A DNA stretch of 49,099 nucleotides from Pseudomonadota bacterium (GTDB lineage Bacteria > Pseudomonadota > Gammaproteobacteria > Burkholderiales > Chitinibacteraceae). Positions 9,191-18,049 of this stretch are shown one piece after another. Within the stretch, counting starts at the first letter, position 1, and every line of letters starts with the position of its first letter. The DNA lies in assembly GCA_018261735.1 (NCBI GenBank), contig JAGTRM010000030.1, positions 1 through 49,099 on the forward strand, written 5' to 3'. The position numbers and the translations under genes were made by a program. The notes below the pieces were generated by a model. That model made no database searches. It had not been told where the DNA came from and worked only from the letters and a program-made list of their open reading frames with translations.

Positions 9191-9410
9191 GGCCATCCTT
9201 TCGCTACGGGCGTACACCATGTTTAAAGTCTGTATGCGTGCTTCACGATCATGCCGGGCTGAAGCCTCTTTCGGTAGCAGCCTGGACAAGCGTCTGTAAA
9301 ACAGAAACATCCAGCGGCATTCGAGCCTGATTCAAGCCTATAAGTTCCGCGCTCCTGTTCGGGCATAGCGTTAGCCGCCGGCGCGACGAGCGGCGTATCG
9401 AATCCAGATT

Positions 9411-9836
9411 CTAGGCGTTGGAATGCTGAAGACGTCGGCGAAATTCAAATAATCCCATCCCGGTGAGTAACGCCAAAACAAAGACGATGCCTTTCGTTGC
9501 ACCCGTGCCGAGCAACACAAAAGCCGGACCGGGACAGATTCCGGCCAGGCCCCAGCCGATGCCAAAGAGGGTGCTGCCAACGACAAGGCGCCTGTCGATT
9601 TGTCTGGCCGTCGGTATCTGCATCGGCCGACCCAACAGCGAGGCATTTCTGCGGCTGGCAAGCTTGAAAGCGATGGCCCCTAACGCAATGGCGCCCGCCA
9701 TGACGAACGACAGCGAAGGATCCCAATGCCCGGCAAGATCGAGAAAACCGAGCACCTTGGCCGGATCGCTCATCCCCGAAATGATCAGCCCCAGGCCAAA
9801 AATCAGGCCGACAGCGAATGAAAGCACAATATTCAT
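9411..9836 (-). CDS. YeeE/YedE half-transporter, DUF6691 type
   Basis: A 141-residue integral membrane protein with about four hydrophobic helices. It begins MNIVLSFAVGLIFGLGLIISGM and carries the conserved GICPGPA segment in the C-terminal half. It is one half of the two-protein form of the YeeE/YedE (sulfur-compound transport) family; the partner lies immediately upstream with 10 bases between stop and start. AGGA precedes the ATG at 9836 at proper spacing. Fused family members such as YeeE import thiosulfate. The substrate here is inferred to be a sulfur species because a CoA-disulfide-reductase/rhodanese gene is divergent. Confidence 0.87.
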   Translation of the reverse strand: MNIVLSFAVGLIFGLGLIISGMSDPAKVLGFLDLAGHWDPSLSFVMAGAIALGAIAFKLASRRNASLLGRPMQIPTARQIDRRLVVGSTLFGIGWGLAGICPGPAFVLLGTGATKGIVFVLALLTGMGLFEFRRRLQHSNA

Positions 9837-9846
9837 TGGAATCTTC

Positions 9847-10281
9847 CTACCCCAGCAGATGACGAACAACAAACACGGTGAGGAAACCTATCCCCATGAA
9901 AATCAGTGTTGCCACGATCGAGCGCGGCGACAGGCGCGAAATCCCGCACACGCCGTGGCCACTGGTACAGCCGGAACCGTAGCGGGTGCCAAAGCCAACC
10001 AGCAGCCCGGCTAGAACGAGTACGCCCCAACTCGCATCGATGTGGCTCTCCGGCAATGCCGAAAACGCTCGATACCCTATCGGGGCAAGAATCAGCCCCA
10101 GTACAAAAGCGATCCGCCACGCAAAATCACCGCGCTCTTTGCGTTGCAGCAGTCCGCCGACGATCCCACTAATCCCGGCGATGCGGCCCTTGAAGAGCAG
10201 AAGCAATGCGGCGGACAGCCCAATCAGCACGCCGCCAATCAAGGCACTCCATGGTGTGAAATGGTTCCAGTCAATGGTCAT
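9847..10281 (-). CDS. YeeE/YedE half-transporter with SGCTSGHG motif
   Basis: A 144-residue membrane protein with about four helices and the family signature [22 protein letters not shown]. Its cysteine is conserved in thiosulfate/sulfur transporters of the YeeE/YedE type. It is the first gene of a two-gene unit with the DUF6691 half. The ATG at 10281 follows AAGGAGAG at 8-12 bases; an earlier in-frame ATG at 10308 is less likely. Expression probably starts from the AT-rich stretch around 10360-10420. Confidence 0.87.
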   Translation of the reverse strand: MTIDWNHFTPWSALIGGVLIGLSAALLLLFKGRIAGISGIVGGLLQRKERGDFAWRIAFVLGLILAPIGYRAFSALPESHIDASWGVLVLAGLLVGFGTRYGSGCTSGHGVCGISRLSPRSIVATLIFMGIGFLTVFVVRHLLG

Positions 10282-10442
10282 GAGATAACGCTCTCCTTTT
10301 TCGGGCAATAAGGTTCATGTGGGGTGTTACGTAGCCAAAACCCATCAAAATTCCACTTGAACAAATAATATATATTGATATTATGTTAGTAAATATATCG
10401 TATCCTATTGACCCGGCCAAGTGAAGTTTGAATTTTTTGCCG
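10282..10442. promoter_or_regulatory. AT-rich divergent promoter region
   Basis: This stretch lies between the YeeE pair (minus) and the CoADR-rhodanese gene (plus). Positions 10360-10405 are almost pure A/T, with imperfect inverted ATATT/AATAT words, in an otherwise GC-rich region. Such AT-rich imperfect palindromes are typical sites for sulfide-responsive ArsR-type regulators (BigR/SqrR), but no regulator gene is adjacent. The regulatory role is inferred from position and composition only. Confidence 0.35.
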
Positions 10443-10560
10443 TCATACCGGCGAAGGTGACCGAAGGGAATGCAGAGCCCGGTATCCGACCGAAGGGAGT
10501 GCAGAGCCAGCAACGACGCCACTTAAAACAACTGGACCCCGGCCTGCGCCGGGGTGACGA
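10443..10560. repeat. MITE-like intergenic repeat with inverted ends
   Basis: The left end GTCATACCGGCGAAGG and the complement of the right end GTCACCCCGGCGCAGG match at 13 of 16 positions, defining a unit of about 118 bases. Inside are two 21-base direct repeats (10459-10479 and 10488-10508, one mismatch, period 29) and a perfect hairpin CCCCGG-CCTGCG-CCGGGG at 10537-10554. Short elements with CGTCATTCCGGCG-like ends are dispersed in many proteobacterial genomes. Its position upstream of 10629 means it may affect expression of the FAD-enzyme gene. Confidence 0.6.
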
Positions 10561-10628
10561 GTTCAAACAAAATCTGGCCGGATCTAATTAGGAACATCGA
10601 ACTTCAAACCTTACCGGAGAATAAACAG

Positions 10629-12293
10629 ATGTCGCACATGGAGATCCTCGTTATTGGCGGCGTTGCCGCAGGCGCATCCTTTGCAGCACGGGCACGCCGG
10701 CTCGATGAATCGGCACATATCACCCTCATCGAACGGGGGCCGGATGTGTCCTTCGCCAACTGCGGCTTGCCCTATCACATCGGCGGCGAGATCCCGGCGC
10801 GCGATGTGCTTGCCGTGCAAACGCCGGAATCGCTCAAAAGCTTGCTCAATCTCGATGTGCGCACACAATGTGAAGCAACCCGCATCGACCGTGCCGGCAA
10901 GCGCGTTGAGATACGCGACCTTAAAACCGGCCAGAGCGAATGGCTCCGCTATGACAAGCTGATGCTGGCTCCCGGCGCCTCGCCGTTGCGCCCGAACCTG
11001 CCCGGCATCGACGACCCGCGCATTTTCACCCTGCGCAATCTGCAGGACATGGACCGTATCGTAACGGCCACCGCAACAGGGATGCGCGCGGTGGTCATAG
11101 GCGCCGGCTTCATCGGGCTGGAAATGACCGAGCAGCTGCAACGCAAGGGGCTGTCCGTGCAATTGGTGGAATTGCAGCAACAGGTTATTCCACCGCTGGA
11201 TGCGCCGATGGCGGCATTACTGGAAAGCGAACTGCGCCATCACGACATCAGCCTGCACCTGGGTGATGGCGTGGCCAGGTTTGAAGGTAATGAAGCGCAT
11301 GTGCACTGCCATCTGAACTCCGGCAAGGTGCTGGAGGCGGACCTGGTCATCCTCTCGATCGGCGTCAAGCCCGACAGCGAACTCGCCAGGAACGCAGCGC
11401 TGCAGCTTGGAGCACGCGGGCATATTGTGGTCGATGAATTCCAGCGCACGTCCGATCCGGATATTTATGCGGCGGGGGATGCCGTGGAAACCTTCGACCG
11501 CATACTTGAGGGCAAAACCGTGGTCCCGATGGGCGGACCGGCCAACCGGCAGGGGCGCGTGGCGGCCGACCATATTTTCCTGGCCGACAAGGCCCGCCCC
11601 TACCCCGGCTCCGTGGGCACCGGCATCGTGCGTGCGTTCGAGGCCATCGCCGGCATCACAGGCTGGAGCGAGAAGCGCTTGATCGCCGCAGGGCGCCCCT
11701 ATGAAGCCGTGACGGTTAACGATAACCACCATGCTTCGTACTATCCGGGCGCCAAACCGCTGACACTGAAAATTCTCTGGGAACCGGAAAGCGGCCGCCT
11801 ACTGGGCGCGCAGGCCAGCGGCTTTGAAGGCATCGACAAGCGTCTGGATGTATTGTCGACGGCGATTGTGGCAGGCATGACGGTCGAGGACCTGTGCCAT
11901 CTGGAACTGGCCTACGCCCCACCATTTGGATCCGCCAAGGATGTCATCAATCTTGCCGGATTTGCGGCCTGCAATCGTCGCGACGGCCTGGTAGCCCACA
12001 TCAGCGAGCTGCCGGATGATCCCGGGATTCAGGTAGTCGACGTGCGCGGAAAACCCCTGGCCGAAGCATTCCCGGCCCCGGGCAAGGCGATCAACATCCC
12101 CTTCCCGACCTTGCGCGCCAATCTGGACAAGCTGGATCGCAGCCGTCCGGTCGTAACACTTTGCACCTTCGGCAAGATGAGTTACTTTGCTTCGCGGGTC
12201 CTGGCGCAGCATGGTTTTGATGTCACGAGCTTCAGCGGCGGACTGAAGGCAAATGTCGATCCGCGCACGCCCGCTAAGCTGCCGAATTCGTAA
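10629..12293 (+). CDS. CoA-disulfide reductase-like FAD enzyme with C-terminal rhodanese domain
   Basis: The protein has 554 residues. It opens with an FAD-binding fold (MEILVIGGVAAGASFAARARR), has the redox-active cysteine motif SFANCGLPYHIGG (Cys45), an NAD(P)H-binding RAVVIGAGFIGLEM and the second FAD motif DIYAAGDAVE. After a dimerisation domain comes a rhodanese domain with active-site loop CTFGKMS (Cys512). This is the CoADR-RHD arrangement, whose members reduce CoA disulfide, CoA persulfide or polysulfides. The start at 10629 is supported by CCGGAG nine bases upstream. The divergent YeeE pair suggests a joint role in reduced-sulfur handling. The exact substrate is inferred. Confidence 0.88.
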   Translation: MSHMEILVIGGVAAGASFAARARRLDESAHITLIERGPDVSFANCGLPYHIGGEIPARDVLAVQTPESLKSLLNLDVRTQCEATRIDRAGKRVEIRDLKTGQSEWLRYDKLMLAPGASPLRPNLPGIDDPRIFTLRNLQDMDRIVTATATGMRAVVIGAGFIGLEMTEQLQRKGLSVQLVELQQQVIPPLDAPMAALLESELRHHDISLHLGDGVARFEGNEAHVHCHLNSGKVLEADLVILSIGVKPDSELARNAALQLGARGHIVVDEFQRTSDPDIYAAGDAVETFDRILEGKTVVPMGGPANRQGRVAADHIFLADKARPYPGSVGTGIVRAFEAIAGITGWSEKRLIAAGRPYEAVTVNDNHHASYYPGAKPLTLKILWEPESGRLLGAQASGFEGIDKRLDVLSTAIVAGMTVEDLCHLELAYAPPFGSAKDVINLAGFAACNRRDGLVAHISELPDDPGIQVVDVRGKPLAEAFPAPGKAINIPFPTLRANLDKLDRSRPVVTLCTFGKMSYFASRVLAQHGFDVTSFSGGLKANVDPRTPAKLPNS

Positions 12294-12375
12294 GCGGCAT
12301 TTTCGAAACAAGCCCGGCCACCATGAAAAACAAGCCGCTCCTGAATCCTGAGGGAGTAAAGAAACAAAACAAAAG

Positions 12376-12403
12376 TTGCCACGGCGTGATTTTTTGTTAC
12401 AAT
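12376..12403 (+). promoter_or_regulatory. Sigma70-type promoter of the tRNA cluster
   Basis: TTGCCA (12376-12381) and TACAAT (12398-12403) are separated by 16 bases. A GC-rich discriminator (CGCGCCCC) follows, the pattern of stringently controlled stable-RNA promoters, about 20 bases before the tRNA-Asn gene. Confidence 0.7.
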
Positions 12404-12423
12404 CGCGCCCCTTCACAGGATGT

Positions 12424-12499
12424 TCCCTGATAGCTCAGTCGGTAGAGCGACGGACTGTTAATCCGCAGGTCCCTGGTTCGAGTCCAGGTCGGGGAGCCA
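12424..12499 (+). tRNA. tRNA-Asn (GTT)
   Basis: A complete 76-base cloverleaf. The acceptor strand TCCCTGA pairs with TCGGGGA, the anticodon GTT is at 12457-12459, the T-loop is GTTCGAGTC, and CCA is encoded. It is the first of three tRNA genes with 2- and 9-base spacers, evidently one transcript. Confidence 0.97.
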
Positions 12500-12501
12500 A
12501 A

Positions 12502-12577
12502 GCGGGAGTAGCTCAGTTGGTAGAGCGCAACCTTGCCAAGGTTGAGGTCGAGAGTTCGAGACTCTTCTCCCGCTCCA
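12502..12577 (+). tRNA. tRNA-Gly (GCC)
   Basis: A 76-base cloverleaf with acceptor GCGGGAG/CTCCCGC, anticodon GCC at 12535-12537, T-loop GTTCGAGAC, and CCA encoded. It follows tRNA-Asn after two bases. Confidence 0.97.
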
Positions 12578-12586
12578 AAGTTTAAA

Positions 12587-12661
<75 letters not shown>

Positions 12662-12956
12662 CAGCCCGATCAGAACAGGCAAGCAAAGTCCCTTTCTGTT
12701 CCATCACGTTTCGCGACTTCGCTGCCCTGCCACTGAATCCGATGCCATTTGTCGGGACTTGGCCATCGCAGCAGAAAACTGGCCTATAGTGGAATTGGAA
12801 GCACGAGCAACAATGAAAAGCTGCTCTCCGGATAGAAATATCAGGATGCTTCCAGGCAGCAAGGCGTTGCATGCAAACTTTGCTTATAAGAGCTGTAGAG
12901 ACACATGCCATCCTTGCAATCAAATGCAGTAGTGACGAAAACGTACTGCAACCCAA
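12662..12956. other. Intergenic region after the tRNA cluster
   Basis: About 295 bases between tRNA-Thr and the terminator at 12957. I see no coding frame with protein-like character, no further tRNA and no clear repeat. It may be the trailer of the tRNA transcript. Confidence 0.4.
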
Positions 12957-12996
12957 CAAAGCCCCTCAGTGAAAACCAAGGGGCTTTGTCGTTTTT
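12957..12996 (+). terminator. Rho-independent terminator
   Basis: CAAAGCCCCT (12957-12966) pairs with AGGGGCTTTG (12979-12988), followed by TCGTTTTT. It probably ends the tRNA transcript and may also act on the convergent NodJ-side transcript. Confidence 0.8.
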
Positions 12997-13059
12997 GCCT
13001 GTTGAGTCTTGTTGAAGCCTTTATTCCAGTTCAAACCCTCGCGGTATTTCACTTAGCCT

Positions 13060-13857
13060 CTATTTAAGCAATCGCCGCCGCGTCAGCACCGTAGCGATGT
13101 AGAACGCGACCGTGGCCACACCCAGCAAGACGGCAACATGAGCAATGGCGTTTTGCGGCATTTCGCCAAACACCAAGGGTCGGGCAAGTTGGACCGCATG
13201 GGAGAGCGGCAACCAGTTTGCAATGCCATGCACGACTGACGGTAGCTGGTCGGTGGGGAAAAATACGCCGGAAACGAGCATCGTCGGCGTGATGAACAGT
13301 GTGAAGTAGTACATGAAGAAATCGTAGGATGGCGCGAGAGCGCAGACGATCAACCCCAGGGCGGAAAACGTGATCCCGGTGAGAAAGATGACAGGAATCA
13401 CCCACAGCGCCAACAGCGAATGAGTCAATCCCAGCAAGGCGATAATCCCCAGAATCGCTAGACCTGAGAGCATGCTCTTGCTGGCCGCCCAGACCAGCTC
13501 CCCAGTCATAACATGATCGAGCGACAGCGGGGTATTGAGAATCGCATCCCAGGTTTTCTGCATATGCATGCGCGAAAAAGCCGAATAGAGCGCCTCGAAG
13601 GTGGCCGCATTCATGGTACTGGCAACCACCGTGCCGGCAGCCAGAAAGCTGACGTAACTGACGCCGCTGACCTGCGGCAAAAGGCCGCCCAAGCCATAGC
13701 CCAGGCCAAGCATGTAAATCAGCGGATCAGCCAGATTGCCGAGCACCGAGGGAATGGCCAGCTTGCGCCAGACCAGGAAATTGCGCTGCCAAACCGGCAG
13801 CCAACGCATGCCAGGGCGGGGGCAGGCATAGCGGGAAGCTGACGCTTGTTTATTCAT
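13060..13857 (-). CDS. nodJ: NodJ-family ABC-2 type permease
   Basis: A 265-residue inner-membrane protein with six hydrophobic segments. It carries NodJ-family landmarks: the DPLIYMLGLGYGLG stretch near residue 45, the AILNTPLSLDHVMTGE cytoplasmic loop and the LPLSHAVQLARPLV segment near the end. It is the membrane half of a NodI/NodJ-type exporter, with the ATPase gene ending one base before its ATG. In rhizobia the pair exports lipo-chitin oligosaccharides. Homologues in other betaproteobacteria are general or unknown exporters, and nothing here indicates Nod-factor synthesis. Confidence 0.87.
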   Translation of the reverse strand: MNKQASASRYACPRPGMRWLPVWQRNFLVWRKLAIPSVLGNLADPLIYMLGLGYGLGGLLPQVSGVSYVSFLAAGTVVASTMNAATFEALYSAFSRMHMQKTWDAILNTPLSLDHVMTGELVWAASKSMLSGLAILGIIALLGLTHSLLALWVIPVIFLTGITFSALGLIVCALAPSYDFFMYYFTLFITPTMLVSGVFFPTDQLPSVVHGIANWLPLSHAVQLARPLVFGEMPQNAIAHVAVLLGVATVAFYIATVLTRRRLLK

Positions 13858-13858
13858 A

Positions 13859-14803
13859 CTAATCCCTCAACTCGCGCCCGGTAAGCTTGATGAAAACGTC
13901 TTCAAGGCTGGCGGCTCGATGCAGGTAGCGTAGCGAGGCCTCTCCGGCCAAGGCCGCCAGCAGCGGGGCAGCATCACGACAATAGAAAAAGGCGGTTTCA
14001 CCGGCGATTTCCAACCGCTCGCCCAGTGAATTGCGGGAACGCGCCCAGGAAGCCACATCTTCGCCAAACACCTCCACCACCTGCGGTTCAATGTGCTCGG
14101 CAATCAATTCACGCGGGTGCCCTTCGGTAACCCGGTGGCCATGGTCAAGGATGATGAGCCGGTCGCACAGTCGCTCGGCTTCATCCATGAAATGCGTGGT
14201 CAGGATCAGCGTCTTGCCATGGGCCGTGAGGTGTTTTAGCCGATCCCAGATCAGGTGGCGCGCCTGCGGGTCGAGACCGGTGGTGGGCTCATCAAGAAAA
14301 ACGATATCCGGATCGTTAACAAGGGCTCGCGCCAGGGTCAGGCGCCGTTTCATGCCACCGGAGAGGGTCTGGATGCGGGCCTTTTCCTTCCCCTTGAGGC
14401 CGGCGAAATCGAGCAGGCCGGGAATGCGGGCACGGATCTCGTCATCCTTGATGGCAAAGTAGCGCCCGTAAACCATCAGGTTCTCGCTGACCGTGAAATC
14501 CGGGTCCAGATTGTCGAATTGCGGCACGACGCCGACACGCTCACGCGCGACTCCCGCATCGGCGGGAACGGCATGCCCGCCGAGACTGATCGTCCCGGCA
14601 TCCGGCGCCGTCAACCCGAGGCAGCAGCGCAAGGTCGTGGTCTTGCCGGCACCGTTGGGTCCAAGCAGGCCGAAGCAGGTGCCAGGCGGCACGGAGAAAT
14701 CGATACCGGCCAGCACTTCGTTGCCATCGTAGCTTTTGCGCAGACCAGTAACGCTGAGCGCGTCGGCAGTGTTCGCTATTGTCATGAGTGTGTGATGAAG
14801 CAT
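13859..14803 (-). CDS. nodI: NodI-family ABC transporter ATP-binding protein
   Basis: A 314-residue ATPase with Walker A GPNGAGKT, the signature LSGGMKRRLTLARAL, Walker B DIVFLDEPTTGLD and H-loop TTHFMDEA. It is followed by a C-terminal region typical of DrrA/NodI subunits (LEDVFIKLTGREL at the end). The long VGVVPQFDNLDPDFTVSENL segment is characteristic of NodI. It pairs with the permease immediately downstream. Neither the ATG at 14803 nor the one at 14785 has a strong ribosome site, so the exact start is uncertain. Confidence 0.88.
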   Translation of the reverse strand: MLHHTLMTIANTADALSVTGLRKSYDGNEVLAGIDFSVPPGTCFGLLGPNGAGKTTTLRCCLGLTAPDAGTISLGGHAVPADAGVARERVGVVPQFDNLDPDFTVSENLMVYGRYFAIKDDEIRARIPGLLDFAGLKGKEKARIQTLSGGMKRRLTLARALVNDPDIVFLDEPTTGLDPQARHLIWDRLKHLTAHGKTLILTTHFMDEAERLCDRLIILDHGHRVTEGHPRELIAEHIEPQVVEVFGEDVASWARSRNSLGERLEIAGETAFFYCRDAAPLLAALAGEASLRYLHRAASLEDVFIKLTGRELRD

Positions 14804-14842
14804 GGGGTGACGGACACCGGCACTTCCAGCAGTGTCGAAGTG

Positions 14843-15346
14843 TCAGCCACCCAAAAAATCCTTCTTGCCAATTTCAACGCCATGGTGGCGCAAGATGTTG
14901 TAGGCCGTGGTCACATGAAAATAGAAGTTGGGCAGTACCCAGTTGAACAGATAGTCCTTGCCCTTGAATTCCAGTCTTTTTTCATGGAGCTGCAACACGA
15001 TGTCACGCCCCTCACTGCCATCGATTTGCTCTGCGGTGAAGCTGTCGAGGAAAGCGATGGTTTTGGCGATACGCGCCTGCAACTCGGCAAAGGTCGTTTC
15101 GTTGTCTTCGAATTTGGGGATATCGATGCCGGCAAGACGTGCCGCACATCCTTTTGCCTGGTCAGTCGCAATCTGAACTTGCCGGGACAGGGGGAACATG
15201 TCGGGGAACAGGCGCGCGGTGATGAAAACACTGGGATCGATTTTCTTGCTGGCGGCGTGCGTTGCCGCTTTTTCCAGAATTGCGGCAAGACTCATCAGCA
15301 TGTGCCGTAAGGTGGGGACTGAAGAATCGTACATTGAAAGAGTCAT
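14843..15346 (-). CDS. DUF1993 family protein
   Basis: A 167-residue protein beginning MTLSMYDSSVPTLRHMLMSL, followed by the FPLSRQVQIATDQAKGCAARLAG segment and the C-terminal FYFHVTTAYNILRHHGVEIGKKDFLG typical of DUF1993. These proteins are predicted four-helix bundles of the DinB-like kind. The histidines of the C-terminal helix (HVTTAYNILRHHG) are conserved, but no function is established. The start at 15346 has an excellent AGGAGGG ribosome site. It lies 39 bases upstream of the ABC ATPase gene on the same strand, so co-transcription is plausible. Confidence 0.85.
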   Translation of the reverse strand: MTLSMYDSSVPTLRHMLMSLAAILEKAATHAASKKIDPSVFITARLFPDMFPLSRQVQIATDQAKGCAARLAGIDIPKFEDNETTFAELQARIAKTIAFLDSFTAEQIDGSEGRDIVLQLHEKRLEFKGKDYLFNWVLPNFYFHVTTAYNILRHHGVEIGKKDFLGG

Positions 15347-15434
15347 AGTGATTCCCTCCTGGATGTGTTCGCCCAGTTTACTGCCAACTGGATTTTCCGA
15401 CTCGGCAAACAATGGAGCAACGATGCTGTTTTCG

Positions 15435-15971
15435 TCAAAACATTGGGCTTCTACCGGATACCCCCTGGATTGCTTTCTCAGCTTCCAGTCGCATGATGAG
15501 ATCATTTGCCTCTGCAAATTGCACCTCGCTGAATACATGGATGCCGGCCTGTTGCAGCAATGCAGCAGTTACGCCGAGGTTTGACACCCGCTTGCCACTG
15601 AACGTGCCGTCATAGATGAAGCTTGTGCCACACGACGGACTGCCCTCTTTGAGGATGGCGACCTGGATGCCTCGTTCCCGCGCAAGCTCAAGGACGCGTT
15701 CAGCACCCCGGGTAAATTCTGTCGACAGGTCATGGCCATGGGCATCGACTACTTTGGCCATGCCAGCGAAGACCTTCAATCCTCCCGAACCGTTGGTGAT
15801 CTCGGCCGGAGGGCGCGGCACCGGCAAGCCACCGGCGACTTCTGGGCACGTCGAGACAACACGACCTTCGTGAATCCAGCGTTTCAAAATATCGTGATCA
15901 AATAACTGATCAATGCCGTTGTAGCGGACCGTTTCACCCAGTAGACAGGCACTAACGAGAACAGATTGCAT
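15435..15971 (-). CDS. DUF523 / TudS-type iron-sulfur protein
   Basis: A 178-residue DUF523 protein with three conserved cysteines: Cys9 in SACLLGETVRYNG, Cys42 in STCPEVAGGLPVPRPPAEI and Cys114 in LKEGSPSCG. In TudS, the characterised member, these bind a [4Fe-4S] cluster that removes sulfur from 2-thiouracil. The fold and ligands are present, while the thiolated substrate here is inferred. GGAGG stands eight bases before the ATG. It precedes the DUF1993 gene on the same strand. Confidence 0.85.
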   Translation of the reverse strand: MQSVLVSACLLGETVRYNGIDQLFDHDILKRWIHEGRVVSTCPEVAGGLPVPRPPAEITNGSGGLKVFAGMAKVVDAHGHDLSTEFTRGAERVLELARERGIQVAILKEGSPSCGTSFIYDGTFSGKRVSNLGVTAALLQQAGIHVFSEVQFAEANDLIMRLEAEKAIQGVSGRSPMF

Positions 15972-16255
15972 GGGGATGCCTCCCGAACTTGTAAAGCCAA
16001 ATTATAACTGCCGGATTGACAGCACATTCAGTACCTGCGATGGGGTCTTGGGCGAGGAGAAAAGGGGGCAATCATTCTCACTTCTTCATCATGCCGCACA
16101 ATACCTTACCAATAACAATATTAATTCTCGAAAATACCGACAAAAACCAGAAAGCAGTACACGAAATAATTCCAACAAATAACACATCAAAACCTTACCA
16201 AAATCCTTTTATCCTGTAGAAAAAAGAGATAAATTTCCGCCCAGGAGGAAATAAA
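15972..16255. other. AT-rich upstream region of the caspase operon
   Basis: 284 bases between divergent genes. From about 16090 the sequence becomes clearly AT-rich compared with the flanks, and it ends in a near-perfect ribosome site (CAGGAGGAAATAAA) before 16256. I see no unambiguous -35/-10 pair or operator. Confidence 0.4.
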
Positions 16256-18049
16256 ATGCAAAGAAAAATGAAGACGGATAGTCAATCTTTCGTACTCCGT
16301 ACCTGTGTAACCACCGCTACTGCTGTATTCATCCTGACTGGCTGCGCCGCTGTCAACAACCTCGGATTAAACCTTTCTGACACATTCGCGCCGAAAGTAA
16401 CCTTCAGACAACCCGCCAAAAGTGCTGACGCGGCTGCATTGCGCTCCGTCATCATCATGTCGGATGGTAACAATGTGTCACAGCAACTGAGCCTGGAACT
16501 AGAGTCTTCCCTCAGCAAGCTTCGCATCGATGAACGCCCCTACTACAGCAGCGTTAAACTGGGACCACGTAGCGACGGACAGACCAACACCGCCCAGCTC
16601 AACGCATTGGCACGTGCAAATGGCGCCGAAGCAATCATCTTTGTCTCGGGCGGCTCCAGCGATGTGAAGACAAGCCACAGCACCGAAGAGCGCAGCACTT
16701 GCGACGCAAAATCGAAACAGCTGTTCAAATCCTGCCCCAAAGAGCAAACGCGCGTCACCAAGGTCAGCTGCACCACAACCCTCGGCGTGGCCGCCGCACG
16801 ACTCCAGGTCTATCGCGTTGCGGACGCCAAGTCGGTCTTCGTCGACACTATCAGGGGCGAGAGCAAATATTATCGCTGTGATGATCAGACCACACCCGTG
16901 GCCGATACACGTCAGATCGCCTACAGCGCCATCATGAACGTCAAGGGCACGATCGCGCAGACGCTCGCCCCTTCCTATATCCAAGCCCCACTGGACCTGA
17001 TGATGGCCGATGCAAGCATCCCATCCGATCAACTCAAACGTTTCGAAGCAGCCTACAACTTCGCGAATTCCAAGCGCATGGATGAAGCCTGTAATCGCTT
17101 CGATGAGCTATACACTGACTACAAGGAATCCTCAGCCCTAAGCTTCAATGTCGCATTCTGTCACGAGGTCCGTGGCGATATGCTCCGTGCAAACCAGGGT
17201 TACAAACGCGCTTCCGAATTATTCGATGCCCCAAATGCACAAATCGATCGTCGTCTGTCGATCACAGAAAAGTCATTACGCGAGAATCCCTCAGTATTCA
17301 TGCCACAAACCGCCGCAGCAGCCAGACCGACACCCGACACCAAAGGTATGGCCACGAGTGGCCGGCGCGTAGCTTTAGTGGTCGGTAACGCACGCTACCA
17401 ACGCAGTGCATTGGTCAATCCAGTCAACGATGCACGCCTGGTCGGCGACCGGCTCAAGCGCATCGGGTTCGATGTGATCACGCTGGAAAATATCGGCTCG
17501 GCCAGATTCGCGGCCGCCGTCCGCGACTTTAGTACCCGTGCCAAGGGTGCTGACATCGCGATGTTCTATTACGCAGGTCACGCTGTGCAGGCCGACGGTG
17601 AGAATTACCTGATGCCTATAGACAATGCCAAGATTCGCACCCTTGAAGACGTACGCGATGGCGGCAGCGTTCCACTGGCAAGCGTGATCGCCCAGCTGGA
17701 TGTCGCCGCACCAGCCGTGAAATTGATGGTGGTCGACGCATGCCGCGACAATCCTCTCCCGGCCGCCAGCCGCAGCCTTTCAGGCGGTGGCTTGGCCGCC
17801 GTAAAGCAAGCGCCGGAAGGTGGGCTGATCGCTTTCGCGACCGGTCCAGGGCATACGGCAGAAGACGGCACCGGCAAGAACAGCGTTTTCAGCAAGCATT
17901 TTGCCCAGCAGTTGATGGTGCCAAACCAAACGATCGAACAGTTGTTCAAACAGGTGCGTACCGCAGTAAAAAGTGAGACCAAAAATCGACAGGAGCCGAC
18001 AGAGATCAGCTCTCTGGTTGGTGATGTAGTCCTGGTACCTGGCAAATGA
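16256..18049 (+). CDS. Caspase-like (peptidase C14) lipoprotein
   Basis: A 597-residue protein. A lipobox (ILTGC, Cys30) marks it as a lipoprotein. Residues 31-250 form a cysteine-containing region of unknown fold with no family I recognise. Residues 262-345 look like one or two TPR-type helical repeats (AAYNFANSKRMDEACNRF). A caspase p20-like domain runs from about 370 to 595, with the dyad His442 in FYYAGHAVQ and Cys496 in VVDACRDNP, so it should be catalytically competent. Sorting predicts an outer- or inner-membrane anchor facing the periplasm. It is the first gene of a three-gene operon and its TGA overlaps the next ATG. GC content and codon choice look lower than in the housekeeping genes. 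Substrate and trigger are unknown. Confidence 0.88.
   Translation: MQRKMKTDSQSFVLRTCVTTATAVFILTGCAAVNNLGLNLSDTFAPKVTFRQPAKSADAAALRSVIIMSDGNNVSQQLSLELESSLSKLRIDERPYYSSVKLGPRSDGQTNTAQLNALARANGAEAIIFVSGGSSDVKTSHSTEERSTCDAKSKQLFKSCPKEQTRVTKVSCTTTLGVAAARLQVYRVADAKSVFVDTIRGESKYYRCDDQTTPVADTRQIAYSAIMNVKGTIAQTLAPSYIQAPLDLMMADASIPSDQLKRFEAAYNFANSKRMDEACNRFDELYTDYKESSALSFNVAFCHEVRGDMLRANQGYKRASELFDAPNAQIDRRLSITEKSLRENPSVFMPQTAAAARPTPDTKGMATSGRRVALVVGNARYQRSALVNPVNDARLVGDRLKRIGFDVITLENIGSARFAAAVRDFSTRAKGADIAMFYYAGHAVQADGENYLMPIDNAKIRTLEDVRDGGSVPLASVIAQLDVAAPAVKLMVVDACRDNPLPAASRSLSGGGLAAVKQAPEGGLIAFATGPGHTAEDGTGKNSVFSKHFAQQLMVPNQTIEQLFKQVRTAVKSETKNRQEPTEISSLVGDVVLVPGK

Noticed and set aside
13060..14803. 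Nodulation-factor export system
   Set aside because: The NodI/NodJ family is widespread in non-rhizobia, and no nodABC-like biosynthesis genes are present.
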